Below, piece after piece: positions 26,201 to 33,148 of a DNA stretch of 33,456 bases; position 1 is the stretch's first letter; each line of letters starts with the position of its first letter. Under the pieces are notes generated by a model. The model searched no databases, was not told the DNA's origin, and was given only the letters and a program-made list of their open reading frames with translations. A program made the position numbers and the translations under genes. Location of the stretch: positions 1 through 33,456 of the forward strand of contig CAYFHQ010000032.1 in NCBI GenBank assembly GCA_964342805.1. The letters are read 5' to 3'. This stretch comes from CAYFHQ01 sp964342805. Its GTDB lineage: Bacteria; Bacillota; Clostridia; Peptostreptococcales; Acidaminobacteraceae.

Positions 26201-26518
26201 ACACCTGGCACCTACGCGGCCCTCCACAAGCATGGGGTCCATCCTGACCATATGATCATGGTTCAAAGAACCTATGAGGGGATCAACGAGGCCTTAAAGT
26301 CCCCAGACCTGGCCATGGTCTTCACGGTTCCCACCAAGGGGAAGGTGACAGATACCTTGGGTTTCCAGCTGAGACGAATGGCTTTTGAAAGAAAAGTCCC
26401 TTGCCTTACTTCAATGGACACCATTAGGGCTTTGTCAGGCCTGCTTGCCAAGGATTTAAAGCAGGAAAATATGAGTGTCTATGCCCTGGATGAGAAAAGT
26501 AGTTTGACGTCCAATTAA
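23300..26518 (+). CDS. carB: Carbamoyl-phosphate synthase, large subunit
   Basis: A 1072-residue protein, the normal CarB length. I place the start at ATG 23300 (MKTYKKILVIGSGPIIIGQG) after AAGGGGAATTCCT; the open frame to 23234 crosses the hairpin. Two homologous halves are evident, each with a pre-ATP-grasp GSGP-I-RIGQG-EFDY motif (near residues 11 and 560) and an ATP-grasp domain (RPAFTLGGTGGGI and RPSYVIGGLGMEIV). The C-terminal MGS-like domain, the usual site of ornithine and nucleotide control, is present from about residue 930. It makes carbamoyl phosphate from bicarbonate, ammonia and two ATP. It ends the arginine operon, and a promoter for the next gene lies in its last codons. Confidence 0.97.
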   Translation: MKTYKKILVIGSGPIIIGQGAEFDYSGTQACNVLKEEGIETVLVNSNPATIMTDQTVADKVYMEPLTTAFLTKIIEKERPDALIPGMGGQTALNLAMSLWKEGVLDQFDVEVLGTSLEAIEEAEDRDLFKSAMERIQQPVMESRTASSVEEAVAIGLEIGLPVVVRPAFTLGGTGGGIVETVEELKDIAEKGIEFSIADQVLIEKSIKGWKEIEYEMMRDAKGTTIAVCNMENIDPVGIHTGDSIVVAPSQTLNDHEYQMLRTASIEIVDALQIQGGCNVQLALNPSSKEYYIIEVNPRVSRSSSLASKATGYPIAKVATKIALGYHLDQIENDITGKTKACFEPALDYCVVKIPKWPFDKFKEANASLGTMMMATGEVMAIGNTFESALLKAIRSCEDGRESLRWDYAAKMTLDHLFIQLDKADHQRIFYLAELMRRQVGIPKLQALTGIEWYFLNKIKGILLLEATIKDRMLDFVEPSTMALLKQKGFSDQTIASLLLGVKASDVRQCRLSHGIQPAYKMVDTCGAEFEAQSPYYYSTYDQEDEVVQLEGDKVVVIGSGPIRIGQGVEFDYCSVHGVKALKDAGYRGFIINNNPETVSTDFDVSDSLFFEPITAEDVLNVVDRIGAKGVILQFGGQTAVKLAKAMEENGVTILGTSFDAIDQTEDRDRFIQGMDDLGLPYPKGRAIRSLEEGLVAAGDLGYPLMVRPSYVIGGLGMEIVHEVGELTKYIQNALEEDQDQTILIDQYLYGTEVEVDAVSDGEDVLIPGIMEHLEAAGVHSGDSISIYPPVHLSQDQKDQIYQITRAVAKGFGLVGVLNIQFVIQEGKLFVLEVNPRASRTVPFISKVTDLPVIAIATEVMLGKTLSELPYGCGLHPEPSFYAVKHPVFSMEKILEAEVALGPEMKSTGEILSMDLSLDHALYKGFTASLGRPLVGKTLLVSLPDASKEDFGAEALALSATGYKLMATPGTYAALHKHGVHPDHMIMVQRTYEGINEALKSPDLAMVFTVPTKGKVTDTLGFQLRRMAFERKVPCLTSMDTIRALSGLLAKDLKQENMSVYALDEKSSLTSN

Positions 26519-26532
26519 ATTTCCGATACAAT
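26504..26532 (+). promoter_or_regulatory. Promoter of the flavin-barrel/ferredoxin gene
   Basis: TTGACG, 17 bases, TACAAT. The -35 lies within the final codons of carB and transcription should start near 26539. No terminator separates carB from the next gene, so read-through is also possible. Confidence 0.7.
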
Positions 26533-26569
26533 GTCTCCATGGATAGTGGGACATTAATGGGAGGATAAG

Positions 26570-27187
26570 ATGGACGTGAGCAATCGGGCATTTCAAATGC
26601 TCAGAGAGATAAAATCAGTGGTTTTCTCCACGGTAAAGGACGGCATGCCACAAAGTCGAATTGTGGACGTTATGGGTGCGGACGACCAGGGGATCTATTT
26701 TATGACCTGTACCATAAAGCCCTTCCACAGGCAGTTGAAGACCAGTGGTCACGTGGCTGTGACGGGTATGACCAAAGACTACGTTCAAGTGCGCATCAAT
26801 GGAAAAGTGAGAGCCCTTGATGGGGAGGCCCTGGACCGAATATTTAGGGACAACCCTGCCTTGGGTGAGCTCTTTCCCCAGGGGGGCATAGGTGAGTCCA
26901 TGGCGGCTTATCATGTCCATGAGGGGGTGGGTGAAATCTTTGACCTATCGGGTAAGGTTGTGAAAATGAAGCGGGAACGATTTGCATTTGGCGGTAGCCT
27001 TGTGGGGCCTGCTGGTTGTACAATCACCCCTGCATGTGTCGCCTGTGGTGCCTGCCAAAAAGTTTGTCCCTTCGAGGCTATTGTGGAGGGAAATCCCTAT
27101 TCGATCGTAGCTGAAAAGTGTGATGAATGTGGCAACTGTGTTTTTGCCTGTCCAGTGGATGCCATTGAATTGCCAAGTGGGATGTAA
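26570..27187 (+). CDS. PNPOx-like split-barrel flavoprotein fused to a 2[4Fe-4S] ferredoxin
   Basis: A 205-residue two-domain protein. Residues 1-135 look like the pyridoxamine-phosphate-oxidase-type FMN-binding barrel (VVFSTVKDGMPQSRIVDVMG, then IYFMTCTIKPFHRQL, then YVQVRINGKVRAL). Residues 150-200 hold a bacterial ferredoxin with C156, C159, C162, C166 and C184, C187, C190, C194. One chain could therefore pass electrons between ferredoxin-type clusters and bound flavin. The substrate is unknown; true PNP oxidase activity is unlikely because that enzyme uses O2 and lacks clusters. It has its own promoter and GGGAGGATAAG before the ATG, and lies between the arginine operon and the methionine riboswitch with no obvious link to either. 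Flavin binding is inferred. Confidence 0.85.
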   Translation: MDVSNRAFQMLREIKSVVFSTVKDGMPQSRIVDVMGADDQGIYFMTCTIKPFHRQLKTSGHVAVTGMTKDYVQVRINGKVRALDGEALDRIFRDNPALGELFPQGGIGESMAAYHVHEGVGEIFDLSGKVVKMKRERFAFGGSLVGPAGCTITPACVACGACQKVCPFEAIVEGNPYSIVAEKCDECGNCVFACPVDAIELPSGM

Positions 27188-27196
27188 AAAAATCAG

Positions 27197-27241
27197 AAGT
27201 CCATAAGCCTTGCAGTGAGCGGGATATAGCATTATGGACTT
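27197..27241. repeat. Inverted repeat after the flavin-barrel/ferredoxin gene
   Basis: AAGTCCATAA and TTATGGACTT are perfect 10-bp arms 25 bases apart. The plus strand has no U-tract after it, so it is at best a weak terminator. It lies ten bases past the stop codon and just before the riboswitch promoter. Confidence 0.45.
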
Positions 27242-27261
27242 GAAAAGTATATAAAAAAGTC

Positions 27262-27290
27262 TTGCATGGGTTTGCCGCCTGTGCTAGGAT
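27262..27290 (+). promoter_or_regulatory. Promoter of the SAM riboswitch-metNIQ unit
   Basis: TTGCAT, 17 bases, TAGGAT. Transcription would start near 27297, just before the riboswitch aptamer. Confidence 0.7.
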
Positions 27291-27309
27291 AAATTCAACT
27301 TCATAAGCG

Positions 27310-27452
27310 CACCAAATTATCAAGAGTCAGGGGAGAGAGTTAGCTCAATGATCCTGCGCCAACCTGTTGTTTCAATAAGGTGGTCCTGCTAACATCGATG
27401 AGTAAGCTGACGCAGTTCTTTACCTTCTTGTCGATGACAAGAAGGTTTTTTT
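27310..27452 (+). ncRNA. SAM-I (S-box) riboswitch with terminator
   Basis: The leader carries the S-box landmarks in order: TTATCAAGAG (27318-27327), a GGGGAGAGAG stretch, CAATGATCC, GCGCCAACC (for the conserved GCAACC), AAGGTG and GCTAAC. These are followed by GATGAGTAAG closing the first helix, and the expression platform hairpin at 27422-27452. Bound S-adenosylmethionine should favour the terminator and switch off metNIQ. The spacing in the third stem departs a little from the textbook consensus, so exact helix limits are not given. The methionine-transporter context strongly supports the call. Confidence 0.88.
27422..27452 (+). terminator. Riboswitch-controlled terminator
   Basis: ACCTTCTTGTC pairs with GACAAGAAGGT over 11 bp around a GAT loop and is followed by seven T residues. 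It sits 14 bases before the metN start and acts as the off-switch of the SAM riboswitch. Confidence 0.9.
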
Positions 27453-27465
27453 ATTGGGAGGAATC

Positions 27466-28254
27466 ATGATCTCACTTAAGGGAGTTTCAAAAACATTTAC
27501 TAGCAATGGGGTCCAAGTACAGGCCATCGGCCATGTGGACTTGCAGGTTCAAAAGAATGAGATATTTGGGATTGTTGGACTGAGTGGTGCCGGTAAATCC
27601 ACCTTGGTCCGCCTGATCAATCGACTGGAGGTACCCGACAGGGGCAAGGTCCTTGTCGAGGGTCTAGATTTGTCCACACTGTCTAGCAAAGATCTTCAAG
27701 GCTTTCGTAGGAAGGTGGGGATGATCTTTCAGCACTTTCAATTACTAACGTCAAGGACTGTTCATGGCAATGTTGCCCTTCCCCTGGAACTGGCAGGTTG
27801 GTCAAAGACCGCAATTGATGACCGGGTTAAGGTGGTGTTAGACTTGGTTGGCTTGTCTGAAAAGGTAAACCAGTATACATCCCAGCTCAGTGGAGGGCAA
27901 AAACAGCGGGTGGCCATTGCCAGGGCCATAGCCACTTCGCCAGATATACTTCTTTGCGACGAGGCAACCAGTGCCCTTGATCCGGAAACCACAGACTCCA
28001 TCTTGCAGCTCATCCGTGACCTGAAAGAAAAACTGGCTATGACAGTGGTTTTGATTACCCACGAAATGGACGTGGTTAGGGAAATTTGTGACCGAGTTGC
28101 TATTATGGAGGACGGTCATGTGGTGGAAGAAGGTCCAGTGGATCAAGTTTTCAGCCAACCCAAATCGAAAACGGGACGGTCCTTCTTGGGAAAGAGACCT
28201 GGTAGTCTTGGTATCAGCCCCAAAGGGCTAGAGGGGAGGGGCATAAGTGCTTGA
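27466..28254 (+). CDS. metN: Methionine ABC transporter ATP-binding protein, short form
   Basis: A 262-residue ABC ATPase. Walker A GLSGAGKST is at 38-46, the signature LSGGQKQR at 141-148 and Walker B ILLCDEATSALDPE at 161-174. The GVQVQAIGHVDLQV opening and the RLINRLEVPDRGKVLVEG region are typical of MetN. The start is ATG 27466 after GGGAGG; an in-frame TTG at 27454 overlaps the terminator. Well-studied MetN proteins are about 340 residues with a C-terminal NIL (ACT-like) domain that binds methionine and inhibits transport. Here the chain stops right after the ATPase domain, and metI begins inside its last codons, so the regulatory domain is absent. It powers uptake of methionine with MetI and MetQ. 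Confidence 0.93.
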   Translation: MISLKGVSKTFTSNGVQVQAIGHVDLQVQKNEIFGIVGLSGAGKSTLVRLINRLEVPDRGKVLVEGLDLSTLSSKDLQGFRRKVGMIFQHFQLLTSRTVHGNVALPLELAGWSKTAIDDRVKVVLDLVGLSEKVNQYTSQLSGGQKQRVAIARAIATSPDILLCDEATSALDPETTDSILQLIRDLKEKLAMTVVLITHEMDVVREICDRVAIMEDGHVVEEGPVDQVFSQPKSKTGRSFLGKRPGSLGISPKGLEGRGISA

Positions 28255-28900
28255 ACTATTGGAACTACTGATTAAACCAACCCAGCAAACCCTATACATG
28301 ACGCTGACTTCCAGCGTCTTGGCGGTCCTACTGGGCCTACCACTGGGGATTGCCTTAGTTGTTACAGGTCCGGACGGCCTCCGTCCAGCCTTGCAGTTCA
28401 ACAAGGTGGTCAATGTGGTGGTCAACACCATGCGGTCGATCCCATTTATCATCCTCATGATCCTCTTATTTCCCCTTTCCAGGTGGATTGTAGGAACGAC
28501 CATTGGAACAACCGCTTCGATCATTCCCTTGTCCATAGCAGCAGCCCCCTTTGTGGGCCGTCTGGTGGAGAGTTCCTTGTTGGAAGTAGATCGCAAGCTT
28601 ATCGAAGCAGTGTCGTCCATGGGTGCCAGCCCCTGGCACATTGTTGTAAAAGTACTGATACCTGAAGCCTTGCCCAGCCTGGTGCTGGCCCTAACGGTGA
28701 CAGTGATCAATATAATTGGCTATTCTGCCATGGCAGGAGCAATTGGCGGTGGAGGTCTGGGTGATTTGGCCATTCGCTTCGGATTTCATCGCTTTCAAAC
28801 AGATGTGCTGATCGCTTCGGTGGTCACCATTATTGTACTGGTACAAGCCGTACAAACCGCTGGGAACGCCCTGGCGGCGTATTGCAGCAAAAACAGATAA
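28247..28900 (+). CDS. metI: Methionine ABC transporter permease
   Basis: A 217-residue inner-membrane permease with about five hydrophobic spans. It starts at GTG 28247, eight bases before the end of metN and following GGGGAGGGGCATAA. The EAVSSMGASPWHIVVKVLIPEA loop matches the coupling EAA motif that docks on the ATPase. TLYMTLTSSVLAVLLGLPLG and MRSIPFIILMILLFPL are typical MetI segments. Together with two MetN it forms the membrane channel for methionine delivered by MetQ. Length is normal for the family. Confidence 0.95.
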   Translation: MLELLELLIKPTQQTLYMTLTSSVLAVLLGLPLGIALVVTGPDGLRPALQFNKVVNVVVNTMRSIPFIILMILLFPLSRWIVGTTIGTTASIIPLSIAAAPFVGRLVESSLLEVDRKLIEAVSSMGASPWHIVVKVLIPEALPSLVLALTVTVINIIGYSAMAGAIGGGGLGDLAIRFGFHRFQTDVLIASVVTIIVLVQAVQTAGNALAAYCSKNR

Positions 28901-28975
28901 CCTAGGTGAATTGAGACGCGTCTCCTCGTAACAGCAAACAAAGGAATGTGAAAGTAAACATGTAGGAGGAGAATC

Positions 28976-29770
28976 ATGAAAAAGAATGTACTATTTATAG
29001 TCGCAGTATTGGTGTTAGTCCTTGGAGCAGTTGGTTGCACTAAGGCAGAAGAAAATGTCCTTAAGGTTGGGGCGACTCCAGTTCCCCATGCTGAATTGCT
29101 GGAACTGGTGAAAGCAGATTTGAAGGACCAGGGAATCGTGCTGGAAGTTGTTGAGTTCACAGATTATGTGAAGCCCAACTTGTCCTTGAATGATGGTGAG
29201 ATAGACGCAAACTTCTTCCAACATGTCCCCTACTTGGACAGCTTTGCAGGTGAGCGTGGTCTAGAATTGACTTCTGTGGGTACCGTTCATGTGGAGCCCC
29301 TGGGCCTTTATTCTGAGAAAATCTCAGCAGTTGAAGACTTAGCCCTAGGCGCTCAAATCGCTATCCCATCCGATAGCGTTAACGGTGGACGAGCCCTGCT
29401 ATTGCTGGAGGCCAATGGGCTAATTCAGCTAAAGGAGAATGCGGGCCTGGAGGCTACGGAGAAAGACATTATTGCTAATCCGAAGAATCTTACCTTTACC
29501 CCCATTGAAGCAGCCCAGCTCCCCCGTGTCCTAGCAGATGTCGACGCCGCTGTGATTAACGGCAATTATGCCCTTGAAGCAGGCCTCGTTCCGACAGAAA
29601 ATGCGCTACTACTGGAAGGTGGCCAGTCACCCTATGCCAATATTCTAGTAGTGAAGACCGGTGACGAGGAGCGGAAGGACATTGCAGCCCTTCTTGCAGC
29701 CCTTCAAACGGAAAAAGTAAGGGAGTATATACTTGAAACATACGGTGGTGGCGTTGTGCCAGCCTTCTAA
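28976..29770 (+). CDS. metQ: Methionine-binding lipoprotein MetQ
   Basis: A 264-residue NLPA-family lipoprotein. It has a signal peptide (MKKNVLFIVAVLVLVLGAVG) ending at a lipobox-like site before C21, the predicted lipid-modified residue that tethers it to the outer face of the membrane. LKVGATPVPHAELLE, FTDYVKPNLSLNDGEIDANF and QHVPYLDSF are hallmark MetQ motifs. It captures methionine for MetNI. AGGAGGAGAATC precedes the ATG. A 75-base gap from metI contains the 12-base palindrome GAGACGCGTCTC (28913-28924), possibly a processing or stability element that raises expression of the binding protein. Confidence 0.95.
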   Translation: MKKNVLFIVAVLVLVLGAVGCTKAEENVLKVGATPVPHAELLELVKADLKDQGIVLEVVEFTDYVKPNLSLNDGEIDANFFQHVPYLDSFAGERGLELTSVGTVHVEPLGLYSEKISAVEDLALGAQIAIPSDSVNGGRALLLLEANGLIQLKENAGLEATEKDIIANPKNLTFTPIEAAQLPRVLADVDAAVINGNYALEAGLVPTENALLLEGGQSPYANILVVKTGDEERKDIAALLAALQTEKVREYILETYGGGVVPAF

Positions 29771-29799
29771 TTAACGCCAAGCGTGTATGTATAAATATC

Positions 29800-29841
29800 A
29801 GACCATCCAGACTGATCATAGTCAATCTGGATGGTCTTTTT
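29800..29841. terminator. Terminator between metQ and argJ
   Basis: GACCATCCAGA pairs with TCTGGATGGTC over 11 bp, extended by TGA/TCA near the loop, and is followed by TTTTT on the plus strand. The T-run touches the argJ stop codon, so it serves convergent genes, more strongly for metQ. Confidence 0.9.
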
Positions 29842-31048
29842 ACGTTCGGTACATACCGTTAATCTTGACATAGTCGTAGGTGAGGTCGCATCCCCAGGCT
29901 GTTGCAGAAAAAACACCGCCATTCAAGGTGATTTGGACTTGAACATGGGCCTGGCTTAAGACGTCTTTTGCATAAGCTTCATTAAAAGGAAGGGGGGCTC
30001 CCTTGTCCATGAGGGATAGGGTCCCAGCCTCAGAGTGGATGGACACTGAAATATCTTCGGAGCAATAGTCAGCTCCTGAATATCCCATGGCACATACGAT
30101 ACGGCCCCAATTGGCATCATTGCCGAAAAAAGCAGACTTAACTAAGGAAGAGCAAACAACGGATTTAGCGATTTTTCTTGCGTCCTCTTTGCTGGAGGCT
30201 CCTTCAAGGTTAACTTCTAACAGTTTAGTTGCCCCTTCACCATCGCTGGCAATCTGAATGGCCAAGTCCTTACAGACTTGATAAAGGGCAGCTTTGAACA
30301 AGAGGCCATGGGCGTCCGTCTGATCAACGGGAGGGGCCAGGGACTGGCCACTGGCCATGGCGATGACCATGTCATTGGTGGATGTATCTCCATCGACAGA
30401 GACCATATTAAAGGTGTCTTGGGTGACTTCCCCTAAATAGGCTTGCAAGCTTGCACCGTCGATGGAGGCGTCGGTCATGATAAAGCCAAGCATGGTTGCC
30501 ATATTGGGATGGATCATGCCCGATCCCTTGGCAATTGCCGTTAGGGATACGGTTTGGCCTCCTATTTGATATTGGAGGGTGGCGGTTTTGTTACCGGTAT
30601 CCGTTGTGAGTATTCCTTCGGACGCGTCAGTGAAGTCACCATTTTGTAAAGCAGCTACACATTGTGGAATTCCCTTTTGGAGGTTGTCCATGGGAAGGGG
30701 GAGACCTATGACACCAGTGGAAGAAACCAAGACCTTGTCAATGTCAATTTGTGCATGATTGGCGACCGTCTGTGCCATGTGCAGGGCGTCTAATTTGCCT
30801 TGATGGCCGGTGCAGGCATTGGCATTTCCACTATTAATAATAATTGCCTGGGCCATATGGTTGATCAAGTGTTTCTTTGACAGTGTTACTGGAGACGCGC
30901 ATGACTTGTTCTTTGTAAAGACTCCAGCTGTAGGAACCGGTTGATCAGCCATGATTAGGACAAGGTCTTTCTTTTTTCTTCTTATGCCACAGTGGAGGCC
31001 ACTGCTGGAGAATCCTTTTATGGGGATTGTGGTTCTTTCAACTTTCAT
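29840..31048 (-). CDS. argJ: Bifunctional ornithine acetyltransferase / N-acetylglutamate synthase
   Basis: A 402-residue ArgJ of normal length. The self-cleavage site is in KGSGMIHPNMATMLGF, with T185 as the expected nucleophile that becomes the N-terminus of the beta chain. IIINSGNANACTG, LVSSTGVIG and DGDTSTNDMV are family signatures. It moves the acetyl group from N-acetylornithine to glutamate, making the cyclic arginine pathway possible. Whether it also uses acetyl-CoA (bifunctional form) cannot be told with certainty from sequence. It follows argC by 81 bases on the same strand and is probably co-transcribed; that gap has a small GGGAAA/TTTCCC hairpin but no terminator. Confidence 0.96.
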   Translation of the reverse strand: MKVERTTIPIKGFSSSGLHCGIRRKKKDLVLIMADQPVPTAGVFTKNKSCASPVTLSKKHLINHMAQAIIINSGNANACTGHQGKLDALHMAQTVANHAQIDIDKVLVSSTGVIGLPLPMDNLQKGIPQCVAALQNGDFTDASEGILTTDTGNKTATLQYQIGGQTVSLTAIAKGSGMIHPNMATMLGFIMTDASIDGASLQAYLGEVTQDTFNMVSVDGDTSTNDMVIAMASGQSLAPPVDQTDAHGLLFKAALYQVCKDLAIQIASDGEGATKLLEVNLEGASSKEDARKIAKSVVCSSLVKSAFFGNDANWGRIVCAMGYSGADYCSEDISVSIHSEAGTLSLMDKGAPLPFNEAYAKDVLSQAHVQVQITLNGGVFSATAWGCDLTYDYVKINGMYRT

Positions 31049-31129
31049 TGCATACCTCTTTCAACTATTGGTTTAGGGTGGGAAAGATACGAGTTTCCCT
31101 TTTAGTAGTCTTGGAGCACATGGAACACC

Positions 31130-32143
31130 TTATGTCAGTCCACAGGTTTCCTTAAAACCAAAGTAAACATTCATATTTTGAACAGCTTGGCCTGCAGCCC
31201 CCTTGAGTAGGTTGTCTATTGCACTGATCACCATAAGGAGACCCGTTCGCTGGTCTTGGTAAACAAAAATGTGACACTCATTGGACCCTTGAACCTGTCG
31301 CAAACTGGGCGGCTTGTCCATCATTTGCACAAAGGGTTTTGATTGGTAAAAGTCTGTATACAAGGACTGGAGACTTCCTTTTTCAAAACGGGGTAGCCCA
31401 TGGAGGTAAATCGTAACCTGAAGGCCCCTATATATGGGGAGAAGGCCCGGTGTGAACTGGACCTTGAATGCTTGCTTGCCCAAGTCCGATAGTTTTTCCT
31501 CAATCTCCGGTGTGTGGCGGTGGGACCCAATCCCATACGATTGAAAGTTCTCATAGATGTTCTGATAAGTGTTGGTAGGGGTGGGTTTCTTCCCGCCCCC
31601 TGAGATACCTGATTTCGCGTCAATAATGATGGTTTCGTCATTTAAGACACCTGCATGGGCCAAGGGGGCTAAGGCCAAGAGGCTGGCAGTTGGGTAACAA
31701 CCTGGGCAGGCAATATGCTTACTCCTTTGTATATCGTCTAGAAAGAGCTCTGGGAGGCCGTAGGAGAATTGGTCTAACAAGTCCACTGCTGTGTGTGTTT
31801 GGCCATACCATTGCTCGTACGTAGAGCTGGATTGCATTCGGAAGTCTCCACTGAGGTCAATCACCAGGACATCCTGGGCATGTAACTGGGGAATCCATTC
31901 CATGGAGATGCCGTGGGGAAGGGCGGTGAAGACCAGGTCTGCTTGTTGAATATGATCCATGAGATCCTCAAGATTCAAAATGGTCTGGTACCATTGGGGG
32001 CTAGTCTGTAGGTGGTCAGAAATACAAGTACCGCTATGGCTCACTGAGAACAGACTGAGTTTGTTGATTTTGGGGTGTTTATGAAGTAAAGTGGCCAGCT
32101 CCAGGCCAGCGTTACCTGTTGCCCCAAGTAGAAAAGCGTGCAT
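31130..32143 (-). CDS. argC: N-acetyl-gamma-glutamyl-phosphate reductase
   Basis: A 337-residue NADPH-dependent reductase. The Rossmann motif GATGNAG is at residues 7-13 and the catalytic C149 is in ACPGCYPT (145-152). KSGISGGGKKPT and GSHRHTPEIEE are conserved substrate and NADP regions. It reduces N-acetylglutamyl phosphate to the semialdehyde, the third step of ornithine synthesis. GAGGAGGAACCT precedes the ATG. The promoter is TTGATT-17-TATACT and overlaps an ARG-box-like sequence. It is divergent from argB. Confidence 0.97.
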   Translation of the reverse strand: MHAFLLGATGNAGLELATLLHKHPKINKLSLFSVSHSGTCISDHLQTSPQWYQTILNLEDLMDHIQQADLVFTALPHGISMEWIPQLHAQDVLVIDLSGDFRMQSSSTYEQWYGQTHTAVDLLDQFSYGLPELFLDDIQRSKHIACPGCYPTASLLALAPLAHAGVLNDETIIIDAKSGISGGGKKPTPTNTYQNIYENFQSYGIGSHRHTPEIEEKLSDLGKQAFKVQFTPGLLPIYRGLQVTIYLHGLPRFEKGSLQSLYTDFYQSKPFVQMMDKPPSLRQVQGSNECHIFVYQDQRTGLLMVISAIDNLLKGAAGQAVQNMNVYFGFKETCGLT

Positions 32144-32167
32144 AGGTTCCTCCTCGTGTTTTGACTA

Positions 32168-32196
32168 AGTATACATATCGATGAATAATAAATCAA
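32168..32196 (-). promoter_or_regulatory. argC promoter overlapped by an ARG-box-like operator
   Basis: On the minus strand TTGATT (32191-32196), 17 bases and TATACT (32168-32173). TGAATAATAAATCA at 32182-32195 differs by one base from the ArgR/AhrC consensus TGAAT-N4-ATTCA and covers the -35 and spacer, the position for arginine-dependent repression. Confidence 0.7.
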
Positions 32197-32214
32197 CTAT
32201 TTTCCGTTAAAACA

Positions 32215-32243
32215 TTGCAAAGTAGTATGGTGATATGTATAAT
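32215..32243 (+). promoter_or_regulatory. argB-argD promoter
   Basis: TTGCAA, 17 bases, TATAAT. An imperfect palindrome with TGAT/ATCA arms (32231-32245) covers the -10 and could be a second, weaker ArgR half-site. Confidence 0.7.
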
Positions 32244-32270
32244 CATACAAAACAATGTAAGGAGATCCAT

Positions 32271-33143
32271 ATGAAACAGTCAGACAAAGTTCAATGTATA
32301 GCCGAAACCCTGCCCTATATACAGTCGTTCAGACATAAGCGATTCATCTTCAAGGTTGGTGGCCATATGCAAGTCTATCCCGGAGTTTTTAGTACTTTTC
32401 TAGAGGATCTTGTTCTCTTATCTGAAATGGGGATGCAGATCATCCTTGTCCATGGAGGAGGGAAGGAGATATCGAGTCGTCTAGAAGCCCTTGGTCTGGA
32501 AGCTAGGTTTGTTGAAGGTCAGCGGGTTACCTGTCCCGAGACCATGACAGAAGTAGAAATGGTTTTGACAGGGAAAGTGAACACTTCAATTGTTCAGGAA
32601 CTCAACAAGTTGGGGGCTTCAGCAGTTGGCCTCAACGGGAAAGACGGGAAAATGATTGAAGCAAAGAAGCGGGTGGCCTCGTCCGTGAACGGGTCCGATT
32701 TGGGCTTGGTAGGGGAAGTGACACAAGTCAACACAGGGGTTCTTGACCAAATGATCAGAGGGGGATTTATTCCAGTTGTGTCCCCTGTAGCTTTTTCAAG
32801 GGAAGGTGAAACTCTGAATGTGAATGCTGATATGGTTGCTGCAGCCATAGCTAGAGCTACTCAGGCGGAAAAACTCATACTCATGTCAGATGTGGATGGC
32901 CTGTTTGATGATTTCAGTCAGAAGGATAGCCTGATCACCAAGGCATCCTTAGAGGAGATTCGCCAGATGGTGGACCATAAGCGTGTAACAGCAGGCATGC
33001 TACCAAAGCTTCAAGGGATCATTGAGTCCCTTGAAAGTGGTGTGGCCAGTGTTCATATCATCAATGGCTTAGTCGAACATGCAGTCCTCTTGGAAGTTTT
33101 TACTCAAGAGGGCATTGGAACCATGATCACCAAGGAGGGATAG
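32271..33143 (+). CDS. argB: Acetylglutamate kinase
   Basis: A 290-residue amino-acid kinase that phosphorylates N-acetylglutamate, the committed step controlled by arginine in many cyclic pathways. The start is ATG 32271 after AAGGAGATCCAT; the open frame to 32235 crosses the promoter. Motifs include FKVGGH near residue 28 with the catalytic lysine kept (KYGGxAM is commoner), ILVHGGGKEISSRLEALGL, RVTCPETMTEVEMVLTGKVN and VNADMVAAAIARA. The SDVDGLFDDF and KRVTAGMLPKLQG segments are typical. argD starts five bases after the stop. Confidence 0.96.
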   Translation: MKQSDKVQCIAETLPYIQSFRHKRFIFKVGGHMQVYPGVFSTFLEDLVLLSEMGMQIILVHGGGKEISSRLEALGLEARFVEGQRVTCPETMTEVEMVLTGKVNTSIVQELNKLGASAVGLNGKDGKMIEAKKRVASSVNGSDLGLVGEVTQVNTGVLDQMIRGGFIPVVSPVAFSREGETLNVNADMVAAAIARATQAEKLILMSDVDGLFDDFSQKDSLITKASLEEIRQMVDHKRVTAGMLPKLQGIIESLESGVASVHIINGLVEHAVLLEVFTQEGIGTMITKEG

Positions 33144-33148
33144 GGGAT

